DNA from: Verrucomicrobiota bacterium
Lineage (GTDB): Bacteria; Verrucomicrobiota; Verrucomicrobiia; Limisphaerales; Fontisphaeraceae
Direction of reading: 5' to 3'
DNA length: 64,000 bases
NCBI GenBank assembly: GCA_037139415.1
Contig: JBAXGN010000010.1
Location: 1 to 64,000, forward strand
The number at the start of each line of letters is the position of its first letter. The first letter of the stretch is position 1. This document shows positions 1-9,011 of this stretch, piece by piece. Below the pieces are notes generated by a model. The model was not told where the DNA came from. It was given only the letters and a program-made list of their open reading frames with translations, and did not search any database. The translations under genes were made by a program, and so were the position numbers.

Positions 1-4
1 CGAG

Positions 5-37
5 CGCCCCTCGAGAAATCGGGGGGCGTTTCGTTTT
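5..37 (+). terminator. Rho-independent terminator of a gene upstream of the window
   Basis: CGCCCC (5-10) pairs with GGGGCG (23-28) around a 12-nt loop and is followed by TTTCGTTTT. This is the usual hairpin plus T-tract. No gene in the window ends here on the plus strand, so it probably ends a transcript that starts outside. Confidence 0.55.
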
Positions 38-164
38 ACCCTGGCACCGTCACCAACCGCCCCAGGAATGACCGGACCCGCGTTAGGTATGTTTGACCAC
101 CCGGCACCCGTTGACACGTCCAGAGGGCAGGGGATGGCATGGAATAGCCAATAAATGGCCAGCC

Positions 165-285
165 GGAAAAGTGTTGAAGCGCCTGCAAAAGTGTTGAAGT
201 GGTCAAGTGGAAGTGTTGCAAGGCGCGGCGAAAGTGTTGCAAAAGGCCGGTTTTAACCTTTGAAAGTGTTGCAAAAGTGTTGCAT
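165..285. repeat. Degenerate array of GTGTTG units with helical spacing
   Basis: GTGTTG occurs at 171, 191, 213, 234, 266 and 277, mostly as AAGTGTTG(C/A)A. The spacings are 20, 22, 21, 32 and 11 bp, close to whole turns of B-DNA. The array lies directly 3' of tRNA-Arg. Short open frames across it (36-242 minus, 199-405 plus) look like by-products. No other gene is seen in 38-360. Confidence 0.6.
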
Positions 286-360
286 GAAGCCTTTTTTGCT
301 TATGCTGCTTTGTTGGGGGAAAGTGCTGTTTTAGCCCTGTTTTACCGAAGTGTTTTAAAA

Positions 361-437
<77 letters not shown>

Positions 438-450
438 ACCGCGAAGGCAA

Positions 451-479
451 AATTTACGTGCGCGCCTCCGTTTTCGCAA
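451..479 (-). promoter_or_regulatory. Probable sigma70-type promoter of tRNA-Arg
   Basis: On the minus strand TTGCGA (479-474) is followed after 17 nt by TAAATT (456-451). Transcription would start near 444, about 7 nt before the mature tRNA 5' end. Spacing and position fit; this is motif matching only. Confidence 0.45.
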
Positions 480-535
480 GCGTTCTTTTCACCTTTTTTC
501 TATCCCGAGTTTTATCCGTAAGCCCTGAATTTCGA

Positions 536-1780
536 TCAGACCTGATCCAGTGCCACTACGCGGAAGACTTCTTCCAGAGAGGTTTGCCCCTTCAAGGCCC
601 GGCGGAGCGCCAATTGCCAGAAGGTGGACATGCCCTGTTGGGTGGCCACTTGTTGCAGTGAGCGTGTTGGCATTTTTTGGAGCACCGCCTCGCGGAAGGT
701 ATCATCCACCGCCAGCAGTTCGGCCAGCGCGGTGCGTCCGGCAAATCCAGTGTTCAGGCACGCCTCGCAACCGGGGCCTTTCATGAAATTGGCGTGGGGA
801 ATTACTTCCGCCGGCACGTAGCGCAAAAGGGCCGGTTCCGGGTCGTAGGGTAAGGCACAATGGGGGCAATTGGTGCGCAGCAGGCGCAGTCCGACGACCC
901 CGATAATGCTGGAGGCGAGCAGAAACGGTTCCACTTCCATGTTCATCAGGCGGGCGAACACCCCGGAACTGCTGCCACTGTGAATGGTACTGATCACCAA
1001 GTGCCCGGTGAGCCCGGCTTGAAGGGCGATGACGGCGGTGTCCACATCACGGATTTCCCCCACCATAATTACTTGGGGGTCCTGGCGGAGGAGGGAGCGC
1101 AGCGCCATCGCGTAGGTGAAATCTTTGGCCAGATTGATTTGCGACTGGCTGATCATGGGCAGCCGGAATTCAACAGGGTCCTCCACGGTGCTGATGCTGA
1201 CGGACGCGCCGGCGCGCTGGACGATATGCATCAGGGCACTATAAATCGTGGTGGTTTTTCCGCAACCCGTGGGGCCGGTGAACAGGATTAACCCGTTGGG
1301 ACGTCCCAACAGAGTGGCCAGTTTTTCGCGGATATCCTCTTCCAAACCCAAATGGGCCAGATCAAAACTGCGGTTGCGCGGATCAAAAATACGGACGACG
1401 ATTTTTCCACCCCAAACGTTGGGAAAGATGGAGACCCGCAATTCGGTGCCGCCGTAAAGAGCGTTGGCCTCCACGCGACCTTCCGCCGGGAGATCGTTCT
1501 GGTAGGAAATCATGTTGGCCATGACTTTGAAGCGGGCCGTGATGCGGTCTATGAATTCCAACGGGAGGTTCACCAGTTGGGTCAATACGCCGCTGAGCCG
1601 CAGGCGGACGGCCACGCACGTTTCCCAAGCTTCAATATGAATGTCGCTGGCCCCGGCAGTGATGCCATCCAGCAACAGGGAATCCACCAGTTTGGGAATC
1701 TCGATTTGCGAGTATTCCGTCACGGTCTGCATGTATTCATTGGTCTTGCCCATAGCGAAAATCCTGTCTGATGGGCGCAT
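536..1780 (-). CDS. GspE/PilB-family secretion or pilus assembly ATPase (short form)
   Basis: Hexameric ATPase that drives assembly of type II secretion pseudopili or type IV pili from the cytoplasmic face of the inner membrane. The 414-aa protein shows Walker A GPTGCGKTT (169-177), Asp box EDPVE (200-204), Walker B ending GEIRD (241-245), His box around TIHS (265-268), and a zinc-binding pair CPHC (305-308) and CEAC (338-341). Family members usually have 500 or more residues; here the N-terminal docking domain is almost absent, so contact with a GspL/PilM-like partner may differ. A second ATG at 1753 has AGGA 8 nt upstream and may be the true start. It is the last gene of a minus-strand run with aroE, a prepilin peptidase and a PfkB kinase. 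Confidence 0.9.
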   Translation of the reverse strand: MRPSDRIFAMGKTNEYMQTVTEYSQIEIPKLVDSLLLDGITAGASDIHIEAWETCVAVRLRLSGVLTQLVNLPLEFIDRITARFKVMANMISYQNDLPAEGRVEANALYGGTELRVSIFPNVWGGKIVVRIFDPRNRSFDLAHLGLEEDIREKLATLLGRPNGLILFTGPTGCGKTTTIYSALMHIVQRAGASVSISTVEDPVEFRLPMISQSQINLAKDFTYAMALRSLLRQDPQVIMVGEIRDVDTAVIALQAGLTGHLVISTIHSGSSSGVFARLMNMEVEPFLLASSIIGVVGLRLLRTNCPHCALPYDPEPALLRYVPAEVIPHANFMKGPGCEACLNTGFAGRTALAELLAVDDTFREAVLQKMPTRSLQQVATQQGMSTFWQLALRRALKGQTSLEEVFRVVALDQV

Positions 1781-1849
1781 TCTTTAGCCGAAATTCCGAC
1801 CTTGGACAATCAGAATCCCGAGAAATTTTTCCGTGTGTACGGGAAAAAT

Positions 1850-2779
1850 TCAGGGGAGGCATTCCACGGAAACGTCTTTGGCCAGGCGGGTCACATCGGC
1901 GGGGTGTATCTCCCCGGCCATCCAGGTCAGGGCGTTGGCGGTACCGCAGGCGGCGCCCCAGCGGCAAGCTTCGCCCAAATCGTCGCCGCGCCCGAGCCGC
2001 GAGGCGCATCCGGCGGTGAACGCGTCGCCTGAGCCGATCGGATTCACGGCGGTGATTTTTGGCGAGCCAATCTTCCAGAAGTTGCGGCCATCGAAAGCCA
2101 TGGTCGGCGCACTGCCCGCAGTGATTACCACGCGTTGTGCGCCGAGTTCCGCCACGGTCCGCATGGCTGCGCGCAATTGGTCTTCGGTGTTCAAGGCGTA
2201 GCCAACGGTGGCGGCCAATTCCTGGCGGTTCGGTTTGACCAGTCCGGGCCTCGCTTTGAGGGCTTCCATCAGCACCGCGCCTTGGGCATCCACAATGGTC
2301 ATCGCTCCGATTTGGTCGGCCCAGCGGATGCAGCGCGCGTAGAAATCCACCGGCCCGCCGGGGGTAATGGTGCCGGACATAATCGCCACACGGATGCTCG
2401 CATGGCGCTGAATGTTCGTAAATAACTCCTCATACGCGGCGGGTTCGACCGCGCGGCTTTCCTCGACCAACTCCGTATGCATTCCGGTGCTCTCGTCAAT
2501 CACCGTAATGCATTGCCGGGTGGGCGCAGCGACGTGGACAAACTCCAGGGTGATCCCCAGTGATTCCATTGCGCCACGGACGATTTCACCGCGCGGACCA
2601 CCGTAGAAGCCCGCCGCCACGGGGTTTTCGCCGAGAACTTGCAGGACTTTCGCGACGTTAATCGCTTTGCCCGCGACTCCATCCAGAGTGGTCACGGCGC
2701 GATTGACGGCGTCGAGGGTCAACTTTCGGAAAACCATGACTCGTTGAACGGCGGGGGTGGTGCCAATGGTGAGAAACAT
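1850..2779 (-). CDS. PfkB-family sugar-phosphate kinase, 1-phosphofructokinase type
   Basis: ATP-dependent kinase of the ribokinase fold, most like the FruK/LacC branch that phosphorylates fructose-1-phosphate or tagatose-6-phosphate. The FruK-type signature GGKGINVA appears as AGKAINVA (36-43). VKPNRQEL (181-188) is the family's conserved 'KPN.xEL' segment, and NPIGSGDAFTAG (246-257) carries the anion hole and catalytic Asp252, with Ser where most members have Ala. Its 309 aa match the family. No fructose PTS or partner gene is adjacent, so the substrate is inferred from sequence only. It lies 54 bp after the prepilin peptidase gene and 69 bp before gspE. Confidence 0.85.
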   Translation of the reverse strand: MFLTIGTTPAVQRVMVFRKLTLDAVNRAVTTLDGVAGKAINVAKVLQVLGENPVAAGFYGGPRGEIVRGAMESLGITLEFVHVAAPTRQCITVIDESTGMHTELVEESRAVEPAAYEELFTNIQRHASIRVAIMSGTITPGGPVDFYARCIRWADQIGAMTIVDAQGAVLMEALKARPGLVKPNRQELAATVGYALNTEDQLRAAMRTVAELGAQRVVITAGSAPTMAFDGRNFWKIGSPKITAVNPIGSGDAFTAGCASRLGRGDDLGEACRWGAACGTANALTWMAGEIHPADVTRLAKDVSVECLP

Positions 2780-2833
2780 ACTCCGGATCCAACTTATTTA
2801 TGCGCCAGTGGTGGTTCGCGTTCTCCGATTGGG

Positions 2834-4153
2834 TTATTGCAGCCGGGTGAGGAGTGCAAAAATTTCCTTGCCCCAAAACAGCCAGACGGTGGCGGCCATG
2901 GCAATATACGGCCCATACGGAATCAGGCTGGACCACCCGCGCTTTTTCATGACCACCAAACCCAGGCTGACGACCGAGCCGATGATCGAACTGAAAAACA
3001 GTGAGAACACCGCGCCCTGCCAGCCGAGAAATGCGCCAATCGCGCCCATGAATTTAACATCGCCCAGCCCCATCGCTTCTTGCGGCAGGGAAATCTGGTC
3101 GGTGACGACTTCCAGTTGCACCACCTGCTCGGGGTTGAACACTTCCTCGTCAATTTCCAAGCGATCCAGGAACAGCCGGATGCGGACATTCTCGAACTGT
3201 TTCTTCCCTTCGGACGCAACTGCGGCAGGGGAGGGTACAATAACGGAATTTTCAACCGAGGCGGATTCCGGCGGATTCACCGGGGCGACGGTCATCGGCG
3301 CAACTACGCTGGCGGGAGTTTCGGTCACGCGATTCTCCATGGACACCGGCTCGGGAACGCTTGTTGTGGCGGCCACCGCAGGTTTCTCAGCGGAAACCTC
3401 CGCGGCCGAGACACTCTCCCGCTTTTCCACCAGCGTTACTTGCGCGGCTTGCACTTCAATGCAATCGGTTTTGCGGTAGAACACTTCTTCGTAGGGGATT
3501 TCCTGATCGGGCAGTTTGACGCTGCTCTCGCCAAAGATGACAGTGGAACCCGCAGGGACTTTGATGCGACGTTTCCCGAACAATAACTTCCCTCCCCGCA
3601 GAAAAAGATAAATGACACCCGCGCCCACCACGATGCCGATGGCGCTCTTTTCGAGCGCTTCTTTGGCAGTGGCGACGTGATGCAATGCAGGAACGACCGC
3701 TGAGATCACAAACCCAACCGCCATTCCGCCTTTGGTGATGGAATCCGGGATGATGAAATGTTCAAAGTCAATAAAGGTGGCTACCATGAACCCCGCCAGG
3801 ACCAGGCAATGCACCAGCGCGACGCCCGGATGCTCCCGCCCGAACGCCAGCCACGCGCAGAGGAAAAGGATGCCCGTCAATAACTCTACCAGGAAATACC
3901 GGAAGGCAATCGGGGCTCCACAATGGGCGCATTTTCCCCGCAGCCAGAGCCAGGTCGCCAGTGGAATGTTCAGGAACCATGGGATGGAGTATTGGCAATG
4001 CGGACAATGCGACGGCGGCGAGATAATGCTTTCCTCGCGCGGCAGCCGGTGGATGCAGACATTGAGAAAACTGCCCACGATGGTCCCGAAGATAAACAGC
4101 ACCGCCGTCCAGAAATGGAACGGCACCTCCGACCAGGTTGAAAAATCCAGCAT
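2834..4153 (-). CDS. Prepilin peptidase (A24 family) with a large internal insert
   Basis: Membrane aspartyl protease that cleaves and N-methylates type IV prepilins and pseudopilins. The N-terminal methylase-type region has the zinc cysteines Cys50/Cys53 and Cys75/Cys78. The catalytic aspartates lie in FIDFEHFIIPD (Asp129) and GLGDVKFMG (Asp365). About 170 residues (190-358) sit between the two catalytic motifs where the family normally has a short loop and membrane helices. The insert is soluble-looking, with an Ala/Val/Pro/Glu-rich low-complexity part and a charged segment near 320-350. Length is 439 aa against roughly 250-290 usual. The gene begins 7 bp after aroE ends, so the two are probably co-transcribed. 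Confidence 0.9.
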   Translation of the reverse strand: MLDFSTWSEVPFHFWTAVLFIFGTIVGSFLNVCIHRLPREESIISPPSHCPHCQYSIPWFLNIPLATWLWLRGKCAHCGAPIAFRYFLVELLTGILFLCAWLAFGREHPGVALVHCLVLAGFMVATFIDFEHFIIPDSITKGGMAVGFVISAVVPALHHVATAKEALEKSAIGIVVGAGVIYLFLRGGKLLFGKRRIKVPAGSTVIFGESSVKLPDQEIPYEEVFYRKTDCIEVQAAQVTLVEKRESVSAAEVSAEKPAVAATTSVPEPVSMENRVTETPASVVAPMTVAPVNPPESASVENSVIVPSPAAVASEGKKQFENVRIRLFLDRLEIDEEVFNPEQVVQLEVVTDQISLPQEAMGLGDVKFMGAIGAFLGWQGAVFSLFFSSIIGSVVSLGLVVMKKRGWSSLIPYGPYIAMAATVWLFWGKEIFALLTRLQ

Positions 4154-4160
4154 GATGAGT

Positions 4161-5081
4161 TTAACCGTAAATGTTTTTTAACAGCGCCTGTCGCATGGCG
4201 GCTTCCGGAGCCGGTTTGCCAGTCCAAATTTCCAGCGCCTTGGCTCCTTGGTAGAGCAGCATCCCAATCCCGTTGGTGACGCGGCATCCGGCGGCGCGGG
4301 CGGCTTTTAGCAGGGACGTCTCTGCCGGGCGATAGATCATATCAAACACCGACCCGGCGCGGGTCAGCGCAAATTGTGCGGCATCCCAGGGCAGGGGATC
4401 CTCCGCCTTTAATCCCAGCGACGTGGCATTGACCAGAAAGTCCACCGTTTGCGTCGGATAGCCGAGGTGCGCCGCTACCGTGGGATAGCGCTGCCGGATT
4501 TCTTCGGCAATCTGGGCTGCCTTGCTGGCGGTGCGGTTCACCAGGAACAATTCCTTGACGCCATCGGCGGCCAGTTTGAGCGCCGCCGCGCGCCCGGCCC
4601 CGCCCGCCCCCAATAATAACACACGCGCACCGGAGGGTTCCACACCGAGATCGCTGCGCAACGTCCGTGTGATGGCGTCCGCGTCCGTATTGAAACCGTG
4701 GGCGCGAATATCCTCGGGAATATCGCCGGGGAAATCGCCGAGGGAACGCCAGACGCCGTCGGTGTCGCGCGCCTCGAAGCGAATCGTGTTCACCGCGCCC
4801 CAAGTCTTGGCCGAAATATCCAACACCTCTACCATATCCATGGCCAGCAATTTATGCGGGACGGTGAGATTCAACCCGATGAACTTCATCGCGCGCGCCC
4901 CGTTGATGGCGGTACGCAAATGGTCCGGGTGTACGGCGAACGCAAGGTAGCGCCAGTTCAAATTCAGTTGGGTGATCCCGGCATTCTGCATGGCGGGCGA
5001 CGCCGAGTGACGCACCGGGTGCCCATAGACTGCGCAATAACGCGTCGTGGCGCCCAACGGGGTTGCAAATACGTCGTTCAT
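4161..5081 (-). CDS. aroE: Shikimate dehydrogenase
   Basis: NADPH-dependent reduction of 3-dehydroshikimate to shikimate in aromatic amino acid synthesis. Visible features are the shikimate-binding HSASP (25-29), the catalytic lysine in NLTVPHK (Lys77), GAVNT (95-99), NTDADA (131-136), and the nucleotide-binding GAGGAGRA (158-165). The segment between GAVNT and NTDADA (about residues 104-129) is longer than the short DG-containing turn usual in AroE. Length, 306 aa, is slightly above typical. It is the first gene of a run with the prepilin peptidase, the PfkB kinase and gspE. Confidence 0.93.
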   Translation of the reverse strand: MNDVFATPLGATTRYCAVYGHPVRHSASPAMQNAGITQLNLNWRYLAFAVHPDHLRTAINGARAMKFIGLNLTVPHKLLAMDMVEVLDISAKTWGAVNTIRFEARDTDGVWRSLGDFPGDIPEDIRAHGFNTDADAITRTLRSDLGVEPSGARVLLLGAGGAGRAAALKLAADGVKELFLVNRTASKAAQIAEEIRQRYPTVAAHLGYPTQTVDFLVNATSLGLKAEDPLPWDAAQFALTRAGSVFDMIYRPAETSLLKAARAAGCRVTNGIGMLLYQGAKALEIWTGKPAPEAAMRQALLKNIYG

Positions 5082-5270
5082 GGCGGCAGTTTACGCTGTC
5101 CCCAACAGAGTTTAAAGCCGAAATATTTTCAACGCGCATTTCCGCAGGGCTGCCTCAAGCTCGGTTTAGTTCAAGCTGGAAACGGCGGTTCAGGTATTCC
5201 CATGGCCGCGGAATTACCCGCATGAAAGTGAAGCGATTAAGCTGATTCCCTCAGCCGGATAATGAAAATC

Positions 5271-5311
5271 CTCTCCCCGAGGGAGAGGAAACAGGTGAGG
5301 GGGTACGGAAC
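5271..5311 (+). repeat. REP-like interspersed repeat, copy 1
   Basis: A short palindrome CTCTCCCC-GAGGGAGAG followed by GGTGAGGGGGTACGGAAC. Close copies lie at 22326-22362 (inverted) and 22488-22532 (same orientation, ending in the same GGGGGTACGGAAC). It lies in the 337-bp space between aroE and the next gene (5082-5418), where I see no other feature. Confidence 0.75.
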
Positions 5312-5418
5312 CACAGACCTTGCCCACCTCGTATTTTTCGTAACGCACCAACGCGCTTGAGGCAGCCCTGGCATTTCCGCGCCTTGCTTCCGTCCCAGCT
5401 AACCGGTACCGTCCCCCA

Positions 5419-5940
5419 ATGAATTTGATGTCCGTGAATCTGGGGGAATATCTGGTCAAGGGGAGCGCCTGGTGCAGTGCGTTCCTCATGCTCGCCGCGT
5501 TTCTGGCCGCCCGGCGCGAGCGTCCCACCCGCAATTTGTGGACGGCGGCCTGCGCAGTGTACCTCCTGCACTTTTGCCTGGGTTTTGGCGGGTATCATAA
5601 CTGGAGTCACGCCGCCGCCGCCAGCTATACGGCCATGCTCACCTACGATGTCATTCACGTTCGCACCAGCGCGGTTCTATGGGGCAACTACCTTTTCACC
5701 CTCGTTTGGGTGGCGGATGTGCTCTGGTGGTGGCTTTGGCCAATGGCGCGTCAGCAACGTCCCCGCTGGGTCGCACTAATAATATATGGCTTCCTGGCGA
5801 CAATCATGTTCTGCGGCACTTTCATCTTCACGTCCAACCCTCTTCGCTGGGTGATCCTTGGAGGGGTGATTGCCGTGAGCAGCGTTCGGTGCCGCAATCG
5901 CGCCATGAATAATACGCCCGAGCCGCCGCTGCCAGCTTGA
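5419..5940 (+). CDS. Small integral membrane protein of unknown function
   Basis: 173 aa with about four or five hydrophobic segments: roughly 12-32, 40-57, 85-107, 117-137 and 143-155. There are several Trp and His residues in the loops (for example GYHNWSHA, 58-65). No catalytic motif is recognised. A start three codons in (5428) is equally possible. It is a single gene on the plus strand between a REP-like repeat and a long non-coding stretch. The protein nature is supported by the even pattern of membrane segments; function is unknown. Confidence 0.6.
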   Translation: MNLMSVNLGEYLVKGSAWCSAFLMLAAFLAARRERPTRNLWTAACAVYLLHFCLGFGGYHNWSHAAAASYTAMLTYDVIHVRTSAVLWGNYLFTLVWVADVLWWWLWPMARQQRPRWVALIIYGFLATIMFCGTFIFTSNPLRWVILGGVIAVSSVRCRNRAMNNTPEPPLPA

Positions 5941-6455
5941 ACCAAACCAAGCTGGATGCAGTTCTCTGAGTTTTAATTTTTAAAAATTAAACCAAAACAG
6001 TACAAAACATTAACAGAACATATACAAAAGTAAACATAACGGACCGCGCGGGAAACGCGAAACCGGGCAGCACGGCATACTGGGGGGCCAAGTTTTCCGC
6101 CATCCGGGCCGGCCTTGCGGGTGAATGCAAGAATCATGGTGGTGGGTGGGTAATTCCCGCCCGGTGGCGGTCAAGGTCGGCACCAAATCGCCGGTCCATG
6201 GCCACACGGCTGCAAAGCGCCTGAATGGGAATGGGCTTCGTATTTATGCAACTACCTTCGGGTGAGTCGCTTGCAAATCTATTCATGGGCGATCCCGCAA
6301 GGTCGTTCATACTGCCGACAATTCAGTAGCAAAAGCCGTGCCATCTTTCAGTTTATATGTGTGTTATTCTTAAATAATTTCCTTTGAAAAGATTACAGAG
6401 ACATGCAATATTGCTCACGTGTTACGGATAATAGTTGGAACAAAATTAGAAAGTT
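5941..6455. other. Non-coding region, AT-rich toward its 3' end
   Basis: No credible gene is seen in these 515 bp. The first part (5975-6040) is A-rich with repeated ACAAAAC/ACAGAAC-like words. The middle (6040-6240) is GC-rich and holds a 65-codon minus-strand frame that looks fortuitous. The last 150 bp are AT-rich and serve as the leader of the PEP-CTERM gene. TTGAAA (6384-6389), 17 nt, then AATATT (6407-6412) is a weak promoter candidate. Confidence 0.4.
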
Positions 6456-7229
6456 ATGAAGAATATGCAAAGTTTACTAAAAAATGCGGCCATGTCCTTG
6501 GTGGTGGGATGTGGGTTAAATTTGGCGACTGACGCTCGGGCGGATGTGGTTCTTCCCGCGATGGCGGATAACGAGTGGGTTGCTTATAACAGTCTTAATG
6601 CGCCTGTTACCCCAAATGGCACCTATTATGCAGAAAGGGGTGAAGGAGTGTCAACCTCGGGTGGCAGACGGGGACTTGCACAACAATTTTTGGTTACTTC
6701 TGCTCAAGGGGCGTACATTTCAGCGATCTCGCTGATGATGCTTGATAATGGTGGTAATAGTAGTAGTACCGTTGATGTGGGTATTTATAACGATAGTGGT
6801 AATAAGCCGGGTACCCTGATAGGGAATTTTACCGGACAAGTTCCAGGTTCTCTTAATGATAATTCTTTTCAGTTGACTACTTTTAAAAACGCAGATAGCC
6901 TTCATACCATCCATACTGGTGCGGGCGCATACTGGGTGGTTATTAAACCTACAATTGACAATGTCGATGCTTTTAGTTCGATTAGAGTACAAGATAACTT
7001 AAGTACTACTAATACTTATCTTCATAGCGGTTTTGGGTATTCAACTAGGGAAATGGTGTTAAATACTTCAGGCGGTTGGAGTTCTACAACTGGGACGCAC
7101 CCCCTCATGATGGAAATCACTGCGGTGCCCGAGGCCAGTCAGTGGGCAATGATGGGGATCACTGTGATGGGCGCGGGCGGATTTTATCTGCGCCGTCGTC
7201 AGGCTGGCCAATTGCCGGTTCAAGTCTGA
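6456..7229 (+). CDS. PEP-CTERM exported protein, exosortase substrate
   Basis: 257-aa exported protein with an N-terminal signal peptide ending near ADARA (26-30). The body is beta-rich, full of Ser, Thr, Asn and Gly, and resembles choice-of-anchor-type PEP-CTERM proteins. The C terminus is a PEP-CTERM sorting tripartite: VPEAS, a hydrophobic stretch (about 230-244), then RRRQ. Known PEP-CTERM proteins are cut and anchored by exosortases, and an exosortase gene follows 170 bp downstream. The coding sequence is visibly richer in A/T than its neighbours. A strong terminator follows, so it is its own transcription unit. Confidence 0.85.
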   Translation: MKNMQSLLKNAAMSLVVGCGLNLATDARADVVLPAMADNEWVAYNSLNAPVTPNGTYYAERGEGVSTSGGRRGLAQQFLVTSAQGAYISAISLMMLDNGGNSSSTVDVGIYNDSGNKPGTLIGNFTGQVPGSLNDNSFQLTTFKNADSLHTIHTGAGAYWVVIKPTIDNVDAFSSIRVQDNLSTTNTYLHSGFGYSTREMVLNTSGGWSSTTGTHPLMMEITAVPEASQWAMMGITVMGAGGFYLRRRQAGQLPVQV

Positions 7230-7273
7230 GGTATTCTCGGCCAATGGGTCACACAAAAATTTAATATTATCAC

Positions 7274-7304
7274 AGCCGGATCCTAATGGGTCCGGCTTTT
7301 TTTT
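7274..7304 (+). terminator. Strong Rho-independent terminator
   Basis: AGCCGGATCC (7274-7283) and GGGTCCGGCT (7288-7297) form a stem around a short loop, followed by a run of eight T. It separates the PEP-CTERM gene from the exosortase gene. Confidence 0.9.
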
Positions 7305-7403
7305 GGCAATTACCGCTAACATTTTTGAGCCCGTACGCCTTGTTTCTTCGATGCGTGCGAACACGGTTCCGAAATACTGGTGAACTGCGCTACCGTTTTG
7401 TTA

Positions 7404-9009
7404 ATGACGTCCCAAACCAATATTGCCATAACGCAGCCGGTTTCAACCGGCGGATTTATGCCGCCAGGGGCCGGGCTGACCCGCAACCAATTATTGCTGA
7501 TGGTGGCTGGCTTTGGGCCGGTGCTGGTCTTATTTTTCCTTAATCTGTGGGGGCGGCCTCATTATCAGTTTTTTCCCTTGGCCTTGGCGGGGGCGGGTTT
7601 CTTGGCGTGGACGCGCAGCCAAGCGATGCCGCAACCGCTAGCTCCGGGCAACCCTTGGATCATTGCCCTGGTGCTCGGCACCTCCGGGTTGCTCTTGGGG
7701 ACCGCCGGAATGCTTTGGACGCCGTGGCTGGGGAGTATCGCCGCGTTCCTCATGTTGGCCGGGGTGATTTGGTGGCTGGGGGGGGGCTGCCGGGCTCCGT
7801 GCCTACCTGCCCGCGCTTCTGCTGACGCTGACGATCATCCCCCCGCCCCTCAAGCTCGATACTGAACTGACCATGCATTTGCGGTCATTGGCGGTGATAT
7901 GCAGCGGGCGGTTGCTGGATTTGCTGGGGGTGGTGCAGCATACCGGTGGAAACGTGATTGAAGTGCCGGGTCATCGGCTGTTGGTGGAGGAGGCTTGCAG
8001 TGGCATCAATTCCGTGTTGTTCATGCTGGCGACCTGTCTATTTTATACGCTTTGGAAACGCCGGAGGCCGGTGCGCATTCTGGTCTGCCTGACTCTCACT
8101 GTGGGATTTGTCGTCATGGGTAATATTTTTCGGATTACGGTGGGCGGATGGTTGCAGTACAAATTCCATGTGGATTTGCTCACCGGCTGGCCGCATGAGG
8201 TTTTAGGTCTGGTGTTGGTGGTTACCTACCTGGGCTTGATCTTCAGTCTGGACCGCCTTTTGACATTTCTGTTGCTCCCGGCCACCGCGTCGGTAAAGCC
8301 AGTCATAGCGCCAACGCCGCCCGTGCCAAAGGCCACCGTCCGCATCGCGCCCCGGTGGGGTCAGGTGGCTGCCGTGTCGTTTCTGGTGGTGGGTTTGGCG
8401 GGGGCGGCGGTCGGATGGAAGCGGCATCAAGGCGCGTTGAGCCTGACTGCCAAAAGCGCGCTGCGCGCCGGTGCCGCCTTTACGATGCCGGAAAAGTTGC
8501 TGGAATGGCAGCGGCTCAGCCGCGATGTGGCCACCGGCCATACGATCGAGACTACCGGGATTTCGTCGCATCAGTGGCAATTCCAGAAAGGAAACTTGCA
8601 AGTGACGCTGGGCTTGGATTATCCGTTCTCGGGCTGCCATGACGTTGGGGTCTGCTACATTAAAAGCGGGTGGAAATTTTCCCAACAGCGGCAGCGGGAC
8701 GCCATGGGCACAGACAAGCTGCCGATCGTGGAGGTGCAAATGACCAAGGACGGAGTTCAGCACGGCTATTTGCTGCATGGCACGGTGGATGAACAAGGTC
8801 ACTGGCTGCAGTTGCCCGGTTTTGGGGATGGCAATTTGAAATCCCGCTTTGCCACGGTCAAAGGGACCGAACCAACGACCTACCGCGTGCAGTTGCTGGC
8901 CGTGCGCTACGTGGCGCTGAGTCCCGAGGAACGCCAGCAGGTCGAGGCATTCTACGAGGCGGCGCGGCGGGTTATGTGGCAACAACTGGCGAGTCAACTG
9001 CAACCCTGA
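7404..9009 (+). pseudogene. Exosortase with EpsI-like C-terminal domain, interrupted by a frameshift at a G9 run
   Basis: Exosortases are multi-pass membrane transpeptidases that process PEP-CTERM proteins. The reading frame starting at 7404 runs through about five hydrophobic segments to a run of nine G (7778-7786), after which that frame leaves the family pattern and stops at 7865. Removing one G joins codon 127 to the +1 frame at 7786, giving AAGLRAYLPALLL and then the core to 9009 (534 aa in total). The catalytic triad lies downstream: Cys in EEACSGIN (codon at 7996), Arg in GNIFR, His in GWPHE. After the last membrane helix, a periplasmic domain with GCHDVGVCYIKSGW resembles EpsI. Either this is an inactivated or phase-variable gene, or the run was mis-sequenced. 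Confidence 0.8.
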
Positions 9010-9011
9010 TC

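Noticed and set aside
6010-6207. 65-codon minus-strand frame
   Set aside because: Low-information Pro/Arg/Cys-rich translation with no family-like feature in a non-coding leader.
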